Origin: Streptomyces sp. NBC_00353
GTDB lineage: Bacteria > Actinomycetota > Actinomycetes > Streptomycetales > Streptomycetaceae
Reading direction: 5' to 3'
Assembly: GCF_036108815.1 (NCBI RefSeq)
Contig: NZ_CP107985.1
Coordinates: 9,545,501-9,609,500 of the forward strand
Length of the DNA: 64,000 nucleotides
The position numbers and the translations under genes were made by a program. Below, piece after piece: positions 45,912 to 55,609 of this stretch. A model generated the notes under the pieces. The model was not told the DNA's origin and searched no databases. It worked only from the letters and a program-made list of their open reading frames with translations. The first letter of the stretch is position 1. Each line of letters begins with the position of its first letter.

Positions 45912-46199
45912 GCAGTCTTATGAAGGGGTGAGTTCGCCGGCGCCCGGCGTTCGGCCTGCCGCCTCGCGCAGCACGTCATTCTCAGTCCCAGCAGGATCGG
46001 TGATGTGGCCTGCGTTGCCCTCGTTCTCAACGGGAGCTGGAAGTGATCACCGTTGAGAAAGCCTCACTGAGCCGGATTCCTTCATCATCGCCCCGGTCAC
46101 CAACCAGCTCGGTCGCCTCCCGTATCTGGGGTTGACAAGCCGCAGCGGTCGACGCTGACGCCCAGTCAGGGGCGCTACGCGATCTCAGTAAGCGGGTGT

Positions 46200-46640
46200 G
46201 GTCTGCGATGGTGATTCGTGCCTGGCGGTGTTGTCCCCTCGAAGCCGATGCCACCGCCAGGCAGCCACGCCGGTCATCTGCCCGGTGGGGTGCGGCTGCC
46301 GGGAGCGCAGTTGCCCGGGTGTCGCCGATGGCCGGGTCGGGGTGCTGCACGGGGTCCCAGCAGGCGTACGAGGCCGGGTGCCGGGCGGCCGGTGAGCGGG
46401 CACCGGGTCACGGACGACGCGGCCCGCGACTGAGCGGCCCCGAAGTCGAGCCGCCCGTCGCACCAGATCACTGCCTCGCCGTCCAGCGCGGTGTCCGGCC
46501 GCAGCGCCATGCCGGCCAGGGCCAGGTCCATCCAGCACAGCGTGACGACCCTCCCGGACCGGGCGTACAGGATCACCGTGTCATCGGTACGCCGCAGCAC
46601 GACTCGGCGTCTGCTGTTCTCCAGACTTCGGTGTGTCTCA
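46200..46640 (-). pseudogene. ATP-dependent DNA ligase fragment
   Basis: The readable part ALRPDTALDGEAVIWCDGRL then DFGAAQSRAASS matches the adenylation domain of LigC/LigD-type ATP-dependent ligases (DxxLDGExVxWxxGRLDFxxAQxRAAS). The catalytic KxDG segment is absent upstream and the frame drifts downstream. A stop codon region and an in-frame loss near 46400 show that it is dead. Confidence 0.65.
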
Positions 46641-46708
46641 TGAGACACGAAGTGACCTGCTGGTGGGTGGCGTTGGGCGGTGAGGGAGTGCGCCGGCGTC
46701 GGTCCGGG

Positions 46709-47617
46709 TTACGCGAAGCGTTCGTGGTCCGCCAGCACCGCGTCGATCACATCGAGATGGATAGCGACTTGCCCGTCCCTGGGATCGGAGCACTGGGTCA
46801 ACGTCAGCAGGGACTTCCACAGCGCCCAGCCCCTGGCCCTGGCCCAGGTGCCGTCATCCTGGTCGACTGTGTCCCGGAATGCCTCGCGGCTTTCCTCGCG
46901 GAGCATCGTCCAGGCGATCACGAGATCGCAGGCGGGGTCGCCGATGCCCGAGGTGCCGAAGTCGATGACGGCCGACAGCTTGCCGTCGGTGACAAGAAGG
47001 TTGTTGCCGCCGATGTCGCCGTGGAACCACACCGGAGTTCCACGCCATTGGGCCTCGAGTGCCGCTTGCCAGGTCTCGGTGGCCCTCACGGTGTCGATCC
47101 GGCCGCTCAGAGCGGTGATGCAGCGACGCGTCTCGTCGTCGTAGTGGGCGGGTGACGCGCCGCGATAGCCGCTGTGCGCCCCGGCGAGAGGACCGCCCGT
47201 GGGGTCACAGCGCTGAAGGGCGAGGATGAACCCGGCGAGACTGGTGGCGAACTGGGTCATGTCGTCGACGCGTTCGGGAGAAGCCGTCTCGCCGGGCAGC
47301 CAGCCGCGCACGGACCAGGGGTAGGGGTATCCCGCGCCGGGGGCTCCCTTGGCCAGGACGGTGGGGACAGCCACCGGCAGCGCGGGGGCCAGGCGAGGCA
47401 GCCAGTCGCATTCCTTGTCGACCGCAGGGGCGTAGCCGGCTGCGGTGGGCAGGCGGACCGTCATGCCGTCACCGAGGCGGTAGGTGCGGTTGTCCCAGCC
47501 GTCCACAGCCACCGGGACCACGGGCAGACGGCTCCACTGAGGGAACTGGGTGGTGATCAACCGCTTCACCAGGGCGGTGTTGATTCCCGCGCGCCCGTCC
47601 GCACCAGCTGTAAGCAC
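46709..47617 (-). CDS. APH-fold aminoglycoside/choline-kinase-like phosphotransferase
   Basis: 302 residues. The catalytic loop FHGDIGGNNLL has Asp201 and Asn206, and the metal-binding Asp219 is in IDFGTSGIGDPACDL. A nucleotide-binding N-lobe contains VAVDGWDNRTYRLGDGMTVRLPT. The sequence resembles the APH subgroup annotated as aminoglycoside phosphotransferase family, which includes non-resistance kinases, so I would not predict resistance. GTG start with GAGG upstream. Alone in its neighbourhood. Confidence 0.9.
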   Translation of the reverse strand: MLTAGADGRAGINTALVKRLITTQFPQWSRLPVVPVAVDGWDNRTYRLGDGMTVRLPTAAGYAPAVDKECDWLPRLAPALPVAVPTVLAKGAPGAGYPYPWSVRGWLPGETASPERVDDMTQFATSLAGFILALQRCDPTGGPLAGAHSGYRGASPAHYDDETRRCITALSGRIDTVRATETWQAALEAQWRGTPVWFHGDIGGNNLLVTDGKLSAVIDFGTSGIGDPACDLVIAWTMLREESREAFRDTVDQDDGTWARARGWALWKSLLTLTQCSDPRDGQVAIHLDVIDAVLADHERFA

Positions 47618-48534
47618 CCGCTGATCCTCACCGGTGAGGTCGTACCAGGCAAGTGATTAACGACGCGAGACACATCTGAATGTCTGGAGAACCGTCGAAC
47701 TTCGGCTCGTACCACCACCCCGGTCCCTCGGGCAGCGTCGGGACCGCCCGGGCCAGCGCCACCTTGACCCGCGCAGCGCGAAGGAGCGAGCCGAGGCGGT
47801 AGCTGCGCTGCGTCTACGGCGCGATCCGGGAGGCGGTCGAGCACCGCGGCCAGCGTAGCCAGTTCGCATGAGCTCACGGACAGGCAGGGCACGGGCGTCC
47901 TCGCAGTGGGGCGCGAGGACGCTGATCAGAGAAGAGCATGCGGGCGCGGCTCCAGGTCAATCTTCGGCCTCAGTAACCTTGATCATCTGGCGTCGCGTCC
48001 CTCCTTTCCGTGTCGGCGTTCAGGGGAATGCGCAGAGCCGTGTGCGGAGCGGCTGCATGTGGGCTGCGCTGTGTGTTGCCGGCGGAGTTCGGGGCAGTCG
48101 GTCCGGTGAGGGCTCCTGTCGCGTATTCCCCCGTCGCGACAGGAGCCCTTGTTTCCCGTGCTGTTGTGCGATGTGGGCCTGGGTGTGCGAAGAAACGTGC
48201 ACGGTGCCCGTTACCAAGATCGTGCCCGTCCTGGGGGTGGTGCGCCGGGTGGTGTGGTGGGTTGTGCGCCGGAGCGTGGAAGGGCTTGCTGTTGATCATT
48301 CAAGGGGTGGGTGTAGCGGCCAGTGAAGGCTGGGGGCGCGCCCGCCGTGTATGGGTGTCAGCTGCAGGCGACAGTAACGGAAATATCCGCATTCGGTAAC
48401 CGGCTGCGATGGGCCTGCTGCTGGCCTCGCCGACGGGTCACAGTTTGGGTCCTCGGCCCACGAGAGGCCGGGAACCCGTACCGACCTTCGGCCTGTATCG
48501 GCTGGTGGGGCACTGTTCTTGAGGGGGCATCACC
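47618..48534. other. Long gap; only a strong terminator-like hairpin
   Basis: About 900 bp without a credible gene. A minus frame at 47650-47890 has some coding bias (CELATLAAVLDRLPDRAVDA) but no family. The notable structure is the 15-bp perfect hairpin at 48109-48149. The segment 47930-48110 on the plus strand could be an untranslated or small-RNA transcript ending there. Confidence 0.4.
48109..48149 (+). terminator. 15-bp perfect hairpin, terminator-like
   Basis: AGGGCTCCTGTCGCG and CGCGACAGGAGCCCT separated by 11 nt and followed by TGTTT. It reads as a plus-strand terminator, but there is no recognised gene upstream within 500 bp. Confidence 0.7.
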
Positions 48535-49011
48535 ATGTCTGCTTCTGTATCCGCCCGCCGTATCGCGGCCACTGTCCTGGCCGCCGGCGCCGTCGTCTCC
48601 GCTGTCGCCCTGCCGGCCTCCGCGCATGACAACGACCGCCACCGGCAGCCGCGGGTCGAGATCAGCGCCGTGCAGGCCGACAGCCCCGGCCGCGACACCC
48701 GCACCAACCGGTCGCTGAACGCCGAGTGGGTCGAGCTCACCAACAACGACCGCCGCGCGGTGAACCTGGATGGCTGGACGCTGCGCGGCGAGAACGGCCG
48801 CCGCTACCGCTTCGACGATGTCCGCCTCGCCGGCCGTGCCACCGTCCGTATCCACACCGGTATCGGCCGTGACACCCGCACCGACCTTTATCAGGACCGC
48901 CGCAACTACGTATGGGGCGACCGCTCCGACACTGCGACCCTGCGCGACGACCGTGGCCGCACTGTCGACACCGAGTCCTGGGGCCGGGGTTGGGGCCACT
49001 ACCGCCGCTGA
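48535..49011 (+). CDS. Secreted lamin-tail-domain protein
   Basis: A 158-residue exported protein: signal peptide 1-30 (cleavage after PASA) and a lamin-tail domain (about 40-150) with LNAEWVELTNNDRRAVNLDG, WTLRGENG and YVWGDRSDTATLRDDRGRTVD. Bacterial lamin-tail domains are small Ig-fold modules on secreted proteins and nucleases. Here it stands alone, so a binding or structural role at the cell surface is inferred. Ribosome site GAGGGGGCATCACC. Confidence 0.9.
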   Translation: MSASVSARRIAATVLAAGAVVSAVALPASAHDNDRHRQPRVEISAVQADSPGRDTRTNRSLNAEWVELTNNDRRAVNLDGWTLRGENGRRYRFDDVRLAGRATVRIHTGIGRDTRTDLYQDRRNYVWGDRSDTATLRDDRGRTVDTESWGRGWGHYRR

Positions 49012-49203
49012 CACCCGGCAGTGAGTGTCTGCCTGTCGACGGCGGGCTGAGAGCCCCGCCACGCGTGCGTGTGCGCCGGGACAGTCTGATCTGCCCGGCG
49101 CACACGCACGCGCGCAACGGTGCCTCGACAAGCTGGCATTGCTGGGCGCGTCCGCACCGCCCTGTCCGCGGTGATGCAGGTCACCCGCCCAAGGAGGGAC
49201 GAT

Positions 49204-49239
49204 CGGGCGGTATCGAGTGCTCGCACTCGGTACCGCCCG
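49204..49239 (-). terminator. Terminator of the acyl-CoA synthetase remnant
   Basis: Arms CGGGCGGTATCGAGTG and CACTCGGTACCGCCCG pair with one G-T wobble around a 4-nt loop, just past the stop codon of the minus-strand remnant. Confidence 0.75.
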
Positions 49240-49248
49240 ACGGCTGCG

Positions 49249-49425
49249 TCAGACTCCTGGCGCCGGGGCGGCAGTGATCTCCCGCTTGAGAATCTTGCCG
49301 GTGGGACCCTTGGGCAGGGCGTCGAGCAGCCAGACCTCCCGCGGGTACTTATAAGCGGCAACCCGCTCCCGAACGAAGTCCCGGAGCTCCTCGGCGCCGG
49401 TGTCCGCCTCTGCCCTCGCCATCGA
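49249..49425 (-). pseudogene. C-terminal remnant of an acyl-CoA synthetase (ANL family)
   Basis: The last 55 or so codons read LRDFVRERVAAYKYPREVWL, then LPKGPTGKILKREI and a stop. This is the C-terminal lid of fatty-acid/aryl-CoA ligases including the catalytic Lys in PTGKILKR. The adenylation domain is missing. The native terminator survives. Confidence 0.8.
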
Positions 49426-49489
49426 GCGCGAGATGACCGGTCTCCGTGCACATCAGCGCCCGCTTCGGGGCTTGCCCGCCGCTCCGACA

Positions 49490-49524
49490 CCCCTTTTACC
49501 GACTGTTTGTTGTCGGTGAAGGGG
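49490..49524. repeat. Imperfect dyad upstream of the replication-relaxation remnant
   Basis: CCCCTTTTACCGAC and GTCGGTGAAGGGG with an 8-nt spacer TGTTTGTT. Possible operator or plasmid-type regulatory site. It lies at the boundary between the ANL remnant and the plasmid/ICE-type gene. Confidence 0.5.
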
Positions 49525-49612
49525 TACTTGAGGAGACGCGGCGCCGCGGGCCACGAGTAGCCGCGAACTCTCCGTTGCGGTGCTGGCCAGGGTTGGAGGG
49601 AGCGGGGTGGGT

Positions 49613-50105
49613 ATGGCGGAGTGGCCGTACAACTCGACGGCTCGGCGCGGTGTTGCTGGCGCGGGGGGTGGTGAAGGTCGCGACGGTGGACCAGCTGCGG
49701 CAGTTGGTGCTGCCGGGCACTGCGGATCTGCAGACGGTACGCAACGCGTGCAAGGACCTGCGGCACGCCGGGCTGGCGGAGTCGGTCGGTCGGACGTCCA
49801 GTCCGGGGGCGAACGGGCGGCCGGTGCGGCGGGACTTGTGGAGCCTGACGACGGCCGGGTTGGCGGCGGCTGCGTCGGAGCTGGGGCGGCCGGTCCCGGA
49901 GATGGGCGGCACCGCGAGGGACGCGGCGAAGGCCGGCGCCCCGCACGCTCTGGCGGTTGTGGACACGATCGACGCGTTCCGCCAGTCCCCGCCGATGCCG
50001 ACGAAGCCCGTCGCCCGCCGCACTACTCGCCCTGTCCCTGAGCGGGTGCTGCCGGTAAGGCCACGCGGGTTGGGGCATCTGCAGGGCTGGGAGACCGAGG
50101 CCGAG
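49613..50105 (+). pseudogene. Replication-relaxation family protein, frameshifted and truncated
   Basis: From MAEWPYNSTARRG (ATG 49613, GGAGGGAGCGG upstream) the sequence shifts frame near 49650. It continues VVKVATVDQLRQLVLPGTAD, QTVRNACKDLRHAGLAESVG, GGTARDAAKAGAPHALAV and VRPRGLGHLQGWETE. This matches actinobacterial plasmid/ICE replication-relaxation proteins, which go on for another 150 or so residues. Here the similarity ends abruptly at 50105. Evidence of a lost conjugative element. Confidence 0.8.
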
Positions 50106-50289
50106 CGCCTCTGCTCCCTTGGGTGCAGGCGGCGGCGCGACCCGCTCCGGACGCGGGCTCACCCGAACGCGCGTACGTGTCGGTGGGGCATCGGTAGCCG
50201 GGCGTGCTGAGGTGATGTGGGCGGCGGGAACCGGGCCGGGATCGGCCGGCTCGCCGCCCGTCTGTTCCTTGTCGAGATGGGGAGCGTTC

Positions 50290-51314
50290 ATGTACGGCGC
50301 ACTCAGATCCGTTGCCGTGACGGCCAGTGCCGCCTGTGCGCTGCTGGGTCCAGCGATGTTCCCGGCCGACTCCGGCGCCGTGGCGGTGGTCGCGCCTCCC
50401 CCGTACGGGCGGCCGAGGACGTACGAGGCGGGGGAGACGGCACCCTCATCACCCGCCTGCGCACACCCCGTACCGGCACGTCGATCGCCTGACCCGCGCG
50501 CGACACCCTCTTCGCCTGCAAAGGGGGGACCCTCACTCGACCCGACCGCCCGTGGATCGACGCACGCGGTGTGATCGACGTACTCAAGCGCCCGTTCGTG
50601 TCGGGGACCATGCACTGGCACAAGTACCTGAGGGTGACGACGACCGCGACCGAGAGGCGCTTCAAGGGCAACGGGCTCCCGGACCATCCCACCGGGCGCT
50701 TCCCCGTCCAGAAGGGCACCCCCGCCTACAAGTACTACGCGGAGATTCCCGCGCACGGGTACCCCAACGCCGCCGCGATCCCCATCAAGCCGTGGAACCT
50801 CGACGTCACCGTTCCACGCGATCCGTCGGTCCAGGCGCAGCCCACGTGCATCGACCAGCTGACGACCGGGATGGCTCTGGCGGGCGGCACCTTTCACCTG
50901 GAGGTGGCCACCGACGCGGAGGACCGACCGGTCGACCCCAACGCAGCCCTGCCGCTGGACCGCTGCTGGGGCCATCCGTACGACACGCAGTACCACTACC
51001 ACGGCCCCTCGCAGACCTGCTTCGGCAGCAAGCCTTCGAGGGGGTCCGCGAGCACCCGTTCCCGTTCCCGGCACTCACCGCTGGTGGGATACGCCATCGA
51101 CGGCTTCGGGATTTTCGGGCCGCGCGGCGAGGGCGGAAAGATCGTCAGGAACAGGGATCTGGACGTCTGTCACGGTCACACACACGCGATCATGTGGGAC
51201 AGCAAGAAGGTCGTCATGTACCACTACCACCTCAACGGAGAGTATCCGTACTCCATCGGATGTTTCCGGGGGAAGCCGGTGACGGTGCCCGGGTCCGGGC
51301 ACGGCTGGCACTAG
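50290..51314 (+). CDS. Secreted YHYH-domain protein, N-terminal frame disrupted
   Basis: The YHYH domain (50571-51314) carries YHYHGPSQTCFG, GYAIDGFGIFGP, CHGHTHAIMWD and YHYHLNGEYPY. It is preceded in the same frame by DTLFACKGGTLTRPDRPWID. A well-placed ATG at 50290 (GGGGAGCGTTC) encodes a signal peptide (LRSVAVTASAACALLGPAMF) in a different frame, and the domain frame has a stop at 50490. Restoring one gene therefore needs an indel and probably the loss of that stop. YHYH proteins are exported, His-rich and presumed metal-binding. Confidence 0.75.
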
Positions 51315-51480
51315 GGTGCGCTCAGAAGTGGTTCTTGATGTTTCGAGATCCACTTCGTGGGAGGCGTGCTGCTGCCGGCGGGCGGGCGAGACGGAGTCGG
51401 GTGCAGGCGGCGAGGATGAGCCAGGTCCAGAGGTCGGCCGCTTCCGGGGCGCGGATCTTGCAGGGCCCGTCCCGAGCGGG

Positions 51481-52464
51481 TTACAGGTAGGTGATGTAGA
51501 GGACGACAGCGGGTGGTTTGACGTTCAACTTTCCTGCGTCGTGGGTGAGTTCTTCCTCATAGGCGAGGAGATTCCCGTTTTTCGGGTCGAACAGCAGGGT
51601 CTGTTCTTTGGGGAGTCCTCCGTATCGCGATGCAACGGTGAAGGCGGCACCGACCCGGCCCGCGCGATCCTCGACGCTGCCCCGATATTTGATGCCCTGC
51701 GTGTCCTTGAGCGCACGCAGGACGGCTGCCCTCTGGGCGGGCGAGAAGTGCCGGTCCAGGAGGCGCTCGGCGACGGAGTCGAACGTCTCGCCGGGACCGG
51801 ATGTTTCGTAGCCCTCGGCGAGCCAGCGCTTCATGGCGCTCGGGCCGGTGGGGGCCTCGTGGTTTCTCGGGTCGGACATGTCGGCGGGCCCGGAGGAATC
51901 CGAGTGCTCCTGCGGATCGGCGCCCACTGACCCGGCTGCTCCCCACCTCTCGCGCTGCGCGTCGTTCTGGAACTGAGGCTTGAGGGTACGGACGGTCCAC
52001 TTCTGCGACCCGTCGGGCTTCTTCCAGGTCGTGCGCCGCTCCGGAATGATCGCCGAGGTCACCTGCGCGCCGTCGATCCGGGTGGACAGTGACCAGCTCT
52101 CCTGGACGAAGCGCTGTGTGCCACCGTGGGGTGCATCATTGGCAAGCCCCTCGATGCGCTGGGCGATCTCCTCCAGGACTTCCGCGGCCGGACGGTTACC
52201 GGCCTGGTAGGCCAGGGGCTTGGGGGTGATGGCGTACGCGGGCTGGGGCGCCGTCCCCCACATGTTGGTGACCACCGGAGCGAAAGCCGCAGCAGCCGTG
52301 GCCAGGCCACTGACCAGCAGCCAACGCCGGCCACGCCGATGCGAACGGCGAACACTCGCATGCGCGCCCTCGGCCGGCGTGGAAAGAATCGATGTGAGCA
52401 CCCGCTCGTCAGCCGGCATGGCTGCCTCTCGAGCCGGGTCCAAAGACCGCAAGACACGATCCAT
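51481..52464 (-). CDS. CU044_5270 family membrane protein
   Basis: 327 residues: cytoplasmic N-terminus (1-45), one TM helix (about 48-68, WLLVSGLATAAAAFAPVVT), extracytoplasmic domain with PLAYQAGNRPAAEVLEEIAQ and LLFDPKNGNLLAYEEEL. This is the CU044_5270 family, which almost always follows an ECF sigma gene and is a candidate anti-sigma factor. Here its start is within a few bases of the sigma stop (52466-52468). An alternative GTG at 52473 would give a true overlap. Confidence 0.9.
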   Translation of the reverse strand: MDRVLRSLDPAREAAMPADERVLTSILSTPAEGAHASVRRSHRRGRRWLLVSGLATAAAAFAPVVTNMWGTAPQPAYAITPKPLAYQAGNRPAAEVLEEIAQRIEGLANDAPHGGTQRFVQESWSLSTRIDGAQVTSAIIPERRTTWKKPDGSQKWTVRTLKPQFQNDAQRERWGAAGSVGADPQEHSDSSGPADMSDPRNHEAPTGPSAMKRWLAEGYETSGPGETFDSVAERLLDRHFSPAQRAAVLRALKDTQGIKYRGSVEDRAGRVGAAFTVASRYGGLPKEQTLLFDPKNGNLLAYEEELTHDAGKLNVKPPAVVLYITYL

Positions 52465-52465
52465 C

Positions 52466-53068
52466 TCACGCACCTGCTTCACCCCGCTTCGTCGTTGCCG
52501 ACTGCACCAAGGCATCCCATTGCGGTGCAGTTTCATCAAGAAGCCGGAGAGTGAGCCCGTTCTTGAGGCGCTTGCGTGCACGATGGAGACGTACCTGATA
52601 AGCACCCACGCCACAGCCAAGAATCTTGGCTCCTTGCGAGGAAGCCACCTCGTCCCACAACGCCAGCCGAAGCACCTCCTGGTCCGCTTCGCTCAGAGCG
52701 TCGAACGCAGTGGCCATCTCCAGGCGCAGCGCGACATCCTGGGTGTGATCCCCGCCCTCGTGGTGCGGCTGGGCCTTCAACCACTCGGACACGCGCAATC
52801 GATGCTCGTCCGACCGATAGGCATTGGCCAGGGTCCGGCGTGCCACCCCGTACAGCCAGGCCAACGCCTTGCCTTCGGGCAGCTCAGCAAATCTGCGCCA
52901 GGCGACCAGGAATACCTCGGCGACCACGTCCGCCACGTGGTCGCCGTGGATCCGCCGGCGCACGTAGGCATCGACGGCCGAATAGTGCCGCCTGTAGAGC
53001 TCGGTGAACCGCTGCTCGTCGCTCGTAGTCTCCACTTCCCCTCCACCCTGTCTATGTGCAGCGGCCAC
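52466..53068 (-). CDS. ECF RNA polymerase sigma factor
   Basis: 200 residues: region 2 (about 20-85, FTELYRRHYSAVDAYVRRRI, DVVAEVFLVAWRRFAELPEG) and region 4 (about 120-175, ALSEADQEVLRLALWDEVAS, GVGAYQVRLHRARKRLKN). Translationally coupled to the CU044_5270 protein, the usual arrangement of sigma plus membrane regulator. The signal is unknown. Confidence 0.93.
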   Translation of the reverse strand: MAAAHRQGGGEVETTSDEQRFTELYRRHYSAVDAYVRRRIHGDHVADVVAEVFLVAWRRFAELPEGKALAWLYGVARRTLANAYRSDEHRLRVSEWLKAQPHHEGGDHTQDVALRLEMATAFDALSEADQEVLRLALWDEVASSQGAKILGCGVGAYQVRLHRARKRLKNGLTLRLLDETAPQWDALVQSATTKRGEAGA

Positions 53069-53229
53069 GGCTCCTTACCGATGTTCGGAAGATTCTTTGG
53101 GCAGACCCGCGCCTTCACATCCGCACGCCGTGTCCTGCCCTCGTGCCGAGGCAGGACGGCTTGAGACTGCTTGGCGCGCTGGCAGCCCGTGACCCGGGGC
53201 TGTGATGTCCGGGGGTATGCACCCCCTAC

Positions 53230-53715
53230 CGTTCAGGCGGTTCAATGACGTGGCGTTGATCGGGTCACTGCGGTCGTCCCAGCGCAGGCGGCTGAGGACG
53301 ATGCGGTAGAGGGCGGCGTTGGCTTGACGGCCGCCTCCGCGGTTCAGCCTGCGACGCTGGGTCTTGCCGGAGGACGCCTCGACCGGGCTGGTGCCGCATA
53401 GGGCTGCGAAGGACGCCTCGTTGGCGAGTCGCTCGGGGTTGTCGCCGGCCGTGATGAGTAGGGCTGCGGCGCTGTCCGGTCCGACACCACGGACTTCCCG
53501 CAGGCCCGGCGTACTCGCTTCGACGGCTCGGCTGTCCGCTTGTTGAGTTCGTCGATTTCCTCGGACAGGTGCCGGATACGGCGGGCCGGCAGCCTCAGAG
53601 TGTGGCGGGCAGCCCCGGCCGGCCCACTTGAGCGCTGAGGTTCCAACTCGGCGCAACGCTTGAACAAGTGCGGGTTACTCAGCTTCGCCAGCGACTCGCG
53701 GAGTGCGGCGTCAGT
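53230..53715 (-). pseudogene. IS110-family transposase C-terminal remnant
   Basis: AALRESLAKLSNPHLFKRCA with RIRHLSEEIDELNKR lies in one frame and GVGPDSAAALLITAGDNPER, FAALCGTSPVEASSGKTQRR in another. This is the coiled-coil plus Transposase_20 part of IS110 enzymes, with a frameshift near 53530 and the DEDD half missing. Confidence 0.8.
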
Positions 53716-53771
53716 CGACCCGTGTGCCCCATTCGGCTCGTCCGCCGGCGCGCGCCGGGTGACGATGGGCT

Positions 53772-55379
53772 GTGACGGTGTCGCGGCGGGAACACGTGGT
53801 GGATGGCATGGAGCGGGCCGGAAGGCAGGATGCCGAGGCGCTCGGTCGTCTGGAGCGCAGGCATTTTCTCGCCGTTGCTGTGGCTGGTGCGATGGCGGCC
53901 GGCTGCCGCTCCTCCGGCCCCAAGGGGCCCCACACCGAGACCGCCTCGCCCGGCTCCACCCGGTTCACCGGGGACGGTGAGCGAACGCGGGCAGGAAACC
54001 CCGACTGGCGTATCCGTGGGGAGGGAACGCCCGAGGCCGTCCAGGGGTACACCGACAGATCCAGCGTGCTGCCGGGCGAGGAGTTCGGTCTGTACGTGTC
54101 CACGACCGCTTCCAGCTTCCGGGTCTCGGCCTTCCGGGTCGGCTGGTACGGGGGACAGCAGGCGCGCCTGGTGTGGCGTTCGCCCCGTATCGCCGGATCG
54201 GTTCAGGCCCGGCGCCGCCTGCTGGAGGTCACTCGTACCGTACGGGCCGACTGGAACCGCACGCTCGGCGTACGCACCGACGGCTGGCCGGAGGGGGCGT
54301 ACCTGCTTCGACTGGAAGCGGACAACGGGCACCAGCGCTACGTGCCGTTGATCGTCCGTTCGGCGTCCGGCGCGGGCAGGACCGTCCTGATGCACGCGGT
54401 GTCGACCTGGCAGGCATACAACGCATGGGGCGGGTACAGCCTCTATCACGGCGAGGACGGTGCGTACGGGACACGGTCGCTCGCGGTCAGCTTCGACCGG
54501 CCATACGATCGCAGCGGCGCCGAGAAGTTCATGGTCTACGAGAGGGCGGTAGTGGTGCTCGCGGAGCGGCTGGGAATTCCGCTCGCCTACACCACGGGGG
54601 TGGACGTCCACCGCGAACCCGGCGTGCTTCACGGCGCGCACGCGGTGCTCTCCCTCGGGCACGACGAGTACTGGAGCCAACAGCAACGGGACCACGTGAC
54701 CCGGGCTCGTGACTCCGGTACCAATGTGGCCTTCCTCGGTGCCAATGCCTGCTTCCGCCGGATCAGGCTGGAGCGGGGACCCACCGGCGACGCACGCACA
54801 GTGGTCTGTTACAAAACCGACTACCGGGCGGACCCGTACCTGACCGACCATCCGACCATGCCGACCAATGACTTCCGACGGCAGCCCGGAGCCGACCCCG
54901 AATCCTCCCTGACCGGCGTCCTCTACGAGGGCTATCCGGTCGACGCTCCGTATGTGGTCCACGCCGACAATCACTGGCTCTTCGAAGGGACCGGGGTCAG
55001 ACGCGGAGACTCCTTCGACCATCTGGTCGGGGTGGAGTACGACCGGGTCACCCCGGGGACGCCCACCCCGGCGCCGCTCGAGGTCATTGCGCACTCCCCA
55101 GTCTTCTGCAAGGGCGCGCCAAGCCATGCCGACTCCGCGTACTACACCGTCCCGAGCGGAGCGGGCGTCTTCGCATCCGGGACGATGCGATGGGTCGAGG
55201 CCCTCATGGCCGGAACTCAGGACAACGGCCACAACCATGGCATGGACGCACGCACCGGACTGTTCGTCACCCGCACCACGGAGAACCTGATCCGCGCGTT
55301 CGCGGAGGGCCCGTGCGGCAGGAACCGGCCGAAACCCCAGGAGAATGCGAGCACCCTTTACCCATCGCCGACACCCTGA
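53772..55379 (+). CDS. Exported lipoprotein related to N,N-dimethylformamidase beta subunit
   Basis: 535 residues. Twin-arginine-like signal with lipobox (ERRHFLAVAVAGAMAAGC), an Ig-like region (about 75-195) and a catalytic-type domain with the family signatures STWQAYNAWGGYSLY, SFDRPY, LGHDEYWSQQQRD and FLGANACFRRI. It ends in GMDARTGLFVTRTTENLIRAF. The alpha subunit of true DMFases is absent, as in most actinobacterial relatives, so substrate is unknown. GTG at 53772 or ATG at 53808; the latter gives a better signal peptide. Confidence 0.87.
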   Translation: MTVSRREHVVDGMERAGRQDAEALGRLERRHFLAVAVAGAMAAGCRSSGPKGPHTETASPGSTRFTGDGERTRAGNPDWRIRGEGTPEAVQGYTDRSSVLPGEEFGLYVSTTASSFRVSAFRVGWYGGQQARLVWRSPRIAGSVQARRRLLEVTRTVRADWNRTLGVRTDGWPEGAYLLRLEADNGHQRYVPLIVRSASGAGRTVLMHAVSTWQAYNAWGGYSLYHGEDGAYGTRSLAVSFDRPYDRSGAEKFMVYERAVVVLAERLGIPLAYTTGVDVHREPGVLHGAHAVLSLGHDEYWSQQQRDHVTRARDSGTNVAFLGANACFRRIRLERGPTGDARTVVCYKTDYRADPYLTDHPTMPTNDFRRQPGADPESSLTGVLYEGYPVDAPYVVHADNHWLFEGTGVRRGDSFDHLVGVEYDRVTPGTPTPAPLEVIAHSPVFCKGAPSHADSAYYTVPSGAGVFASGTMRWVEALMAGTQDNGHNHGMDARTGLFVTRTTENLIRAFAEGPCGRNRPKPQENASTLYPSPTP

Positions 55380-55609
55380 ACCTCTCCGCCATCGCCGATG
55401 AGGTCCCGGTCGAGCAGGCCCACACCGTCGCCAAGTGGGCGACCCAGCCGGCTGGCAGTCGCCGGCGACCGGTGGGCGGAGACATGACCGTGCGACTTGC
55501 CGGAAATCACCGAACGGTCCGTCAAGTCACCGCTACACCCTGTGTGATGTGAGTAAAAGAAGTGCATCCTGTGACGAGATTCTTCCCGTGAAGATTTGAA
55601 TGATCACAA

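Noticed and set aside
46709..47617. Calling the APH-fold protein an antibiotic-resistance gene
   Set aside because: Only the fold and catalytic residues are visible; many relatives are not resistance enzymes.
48999..51074. 691-codon minus-strand open frame
   Set aside because: It runs across several plus-strand genes and the ANL remnant without any domain; composition artefact.
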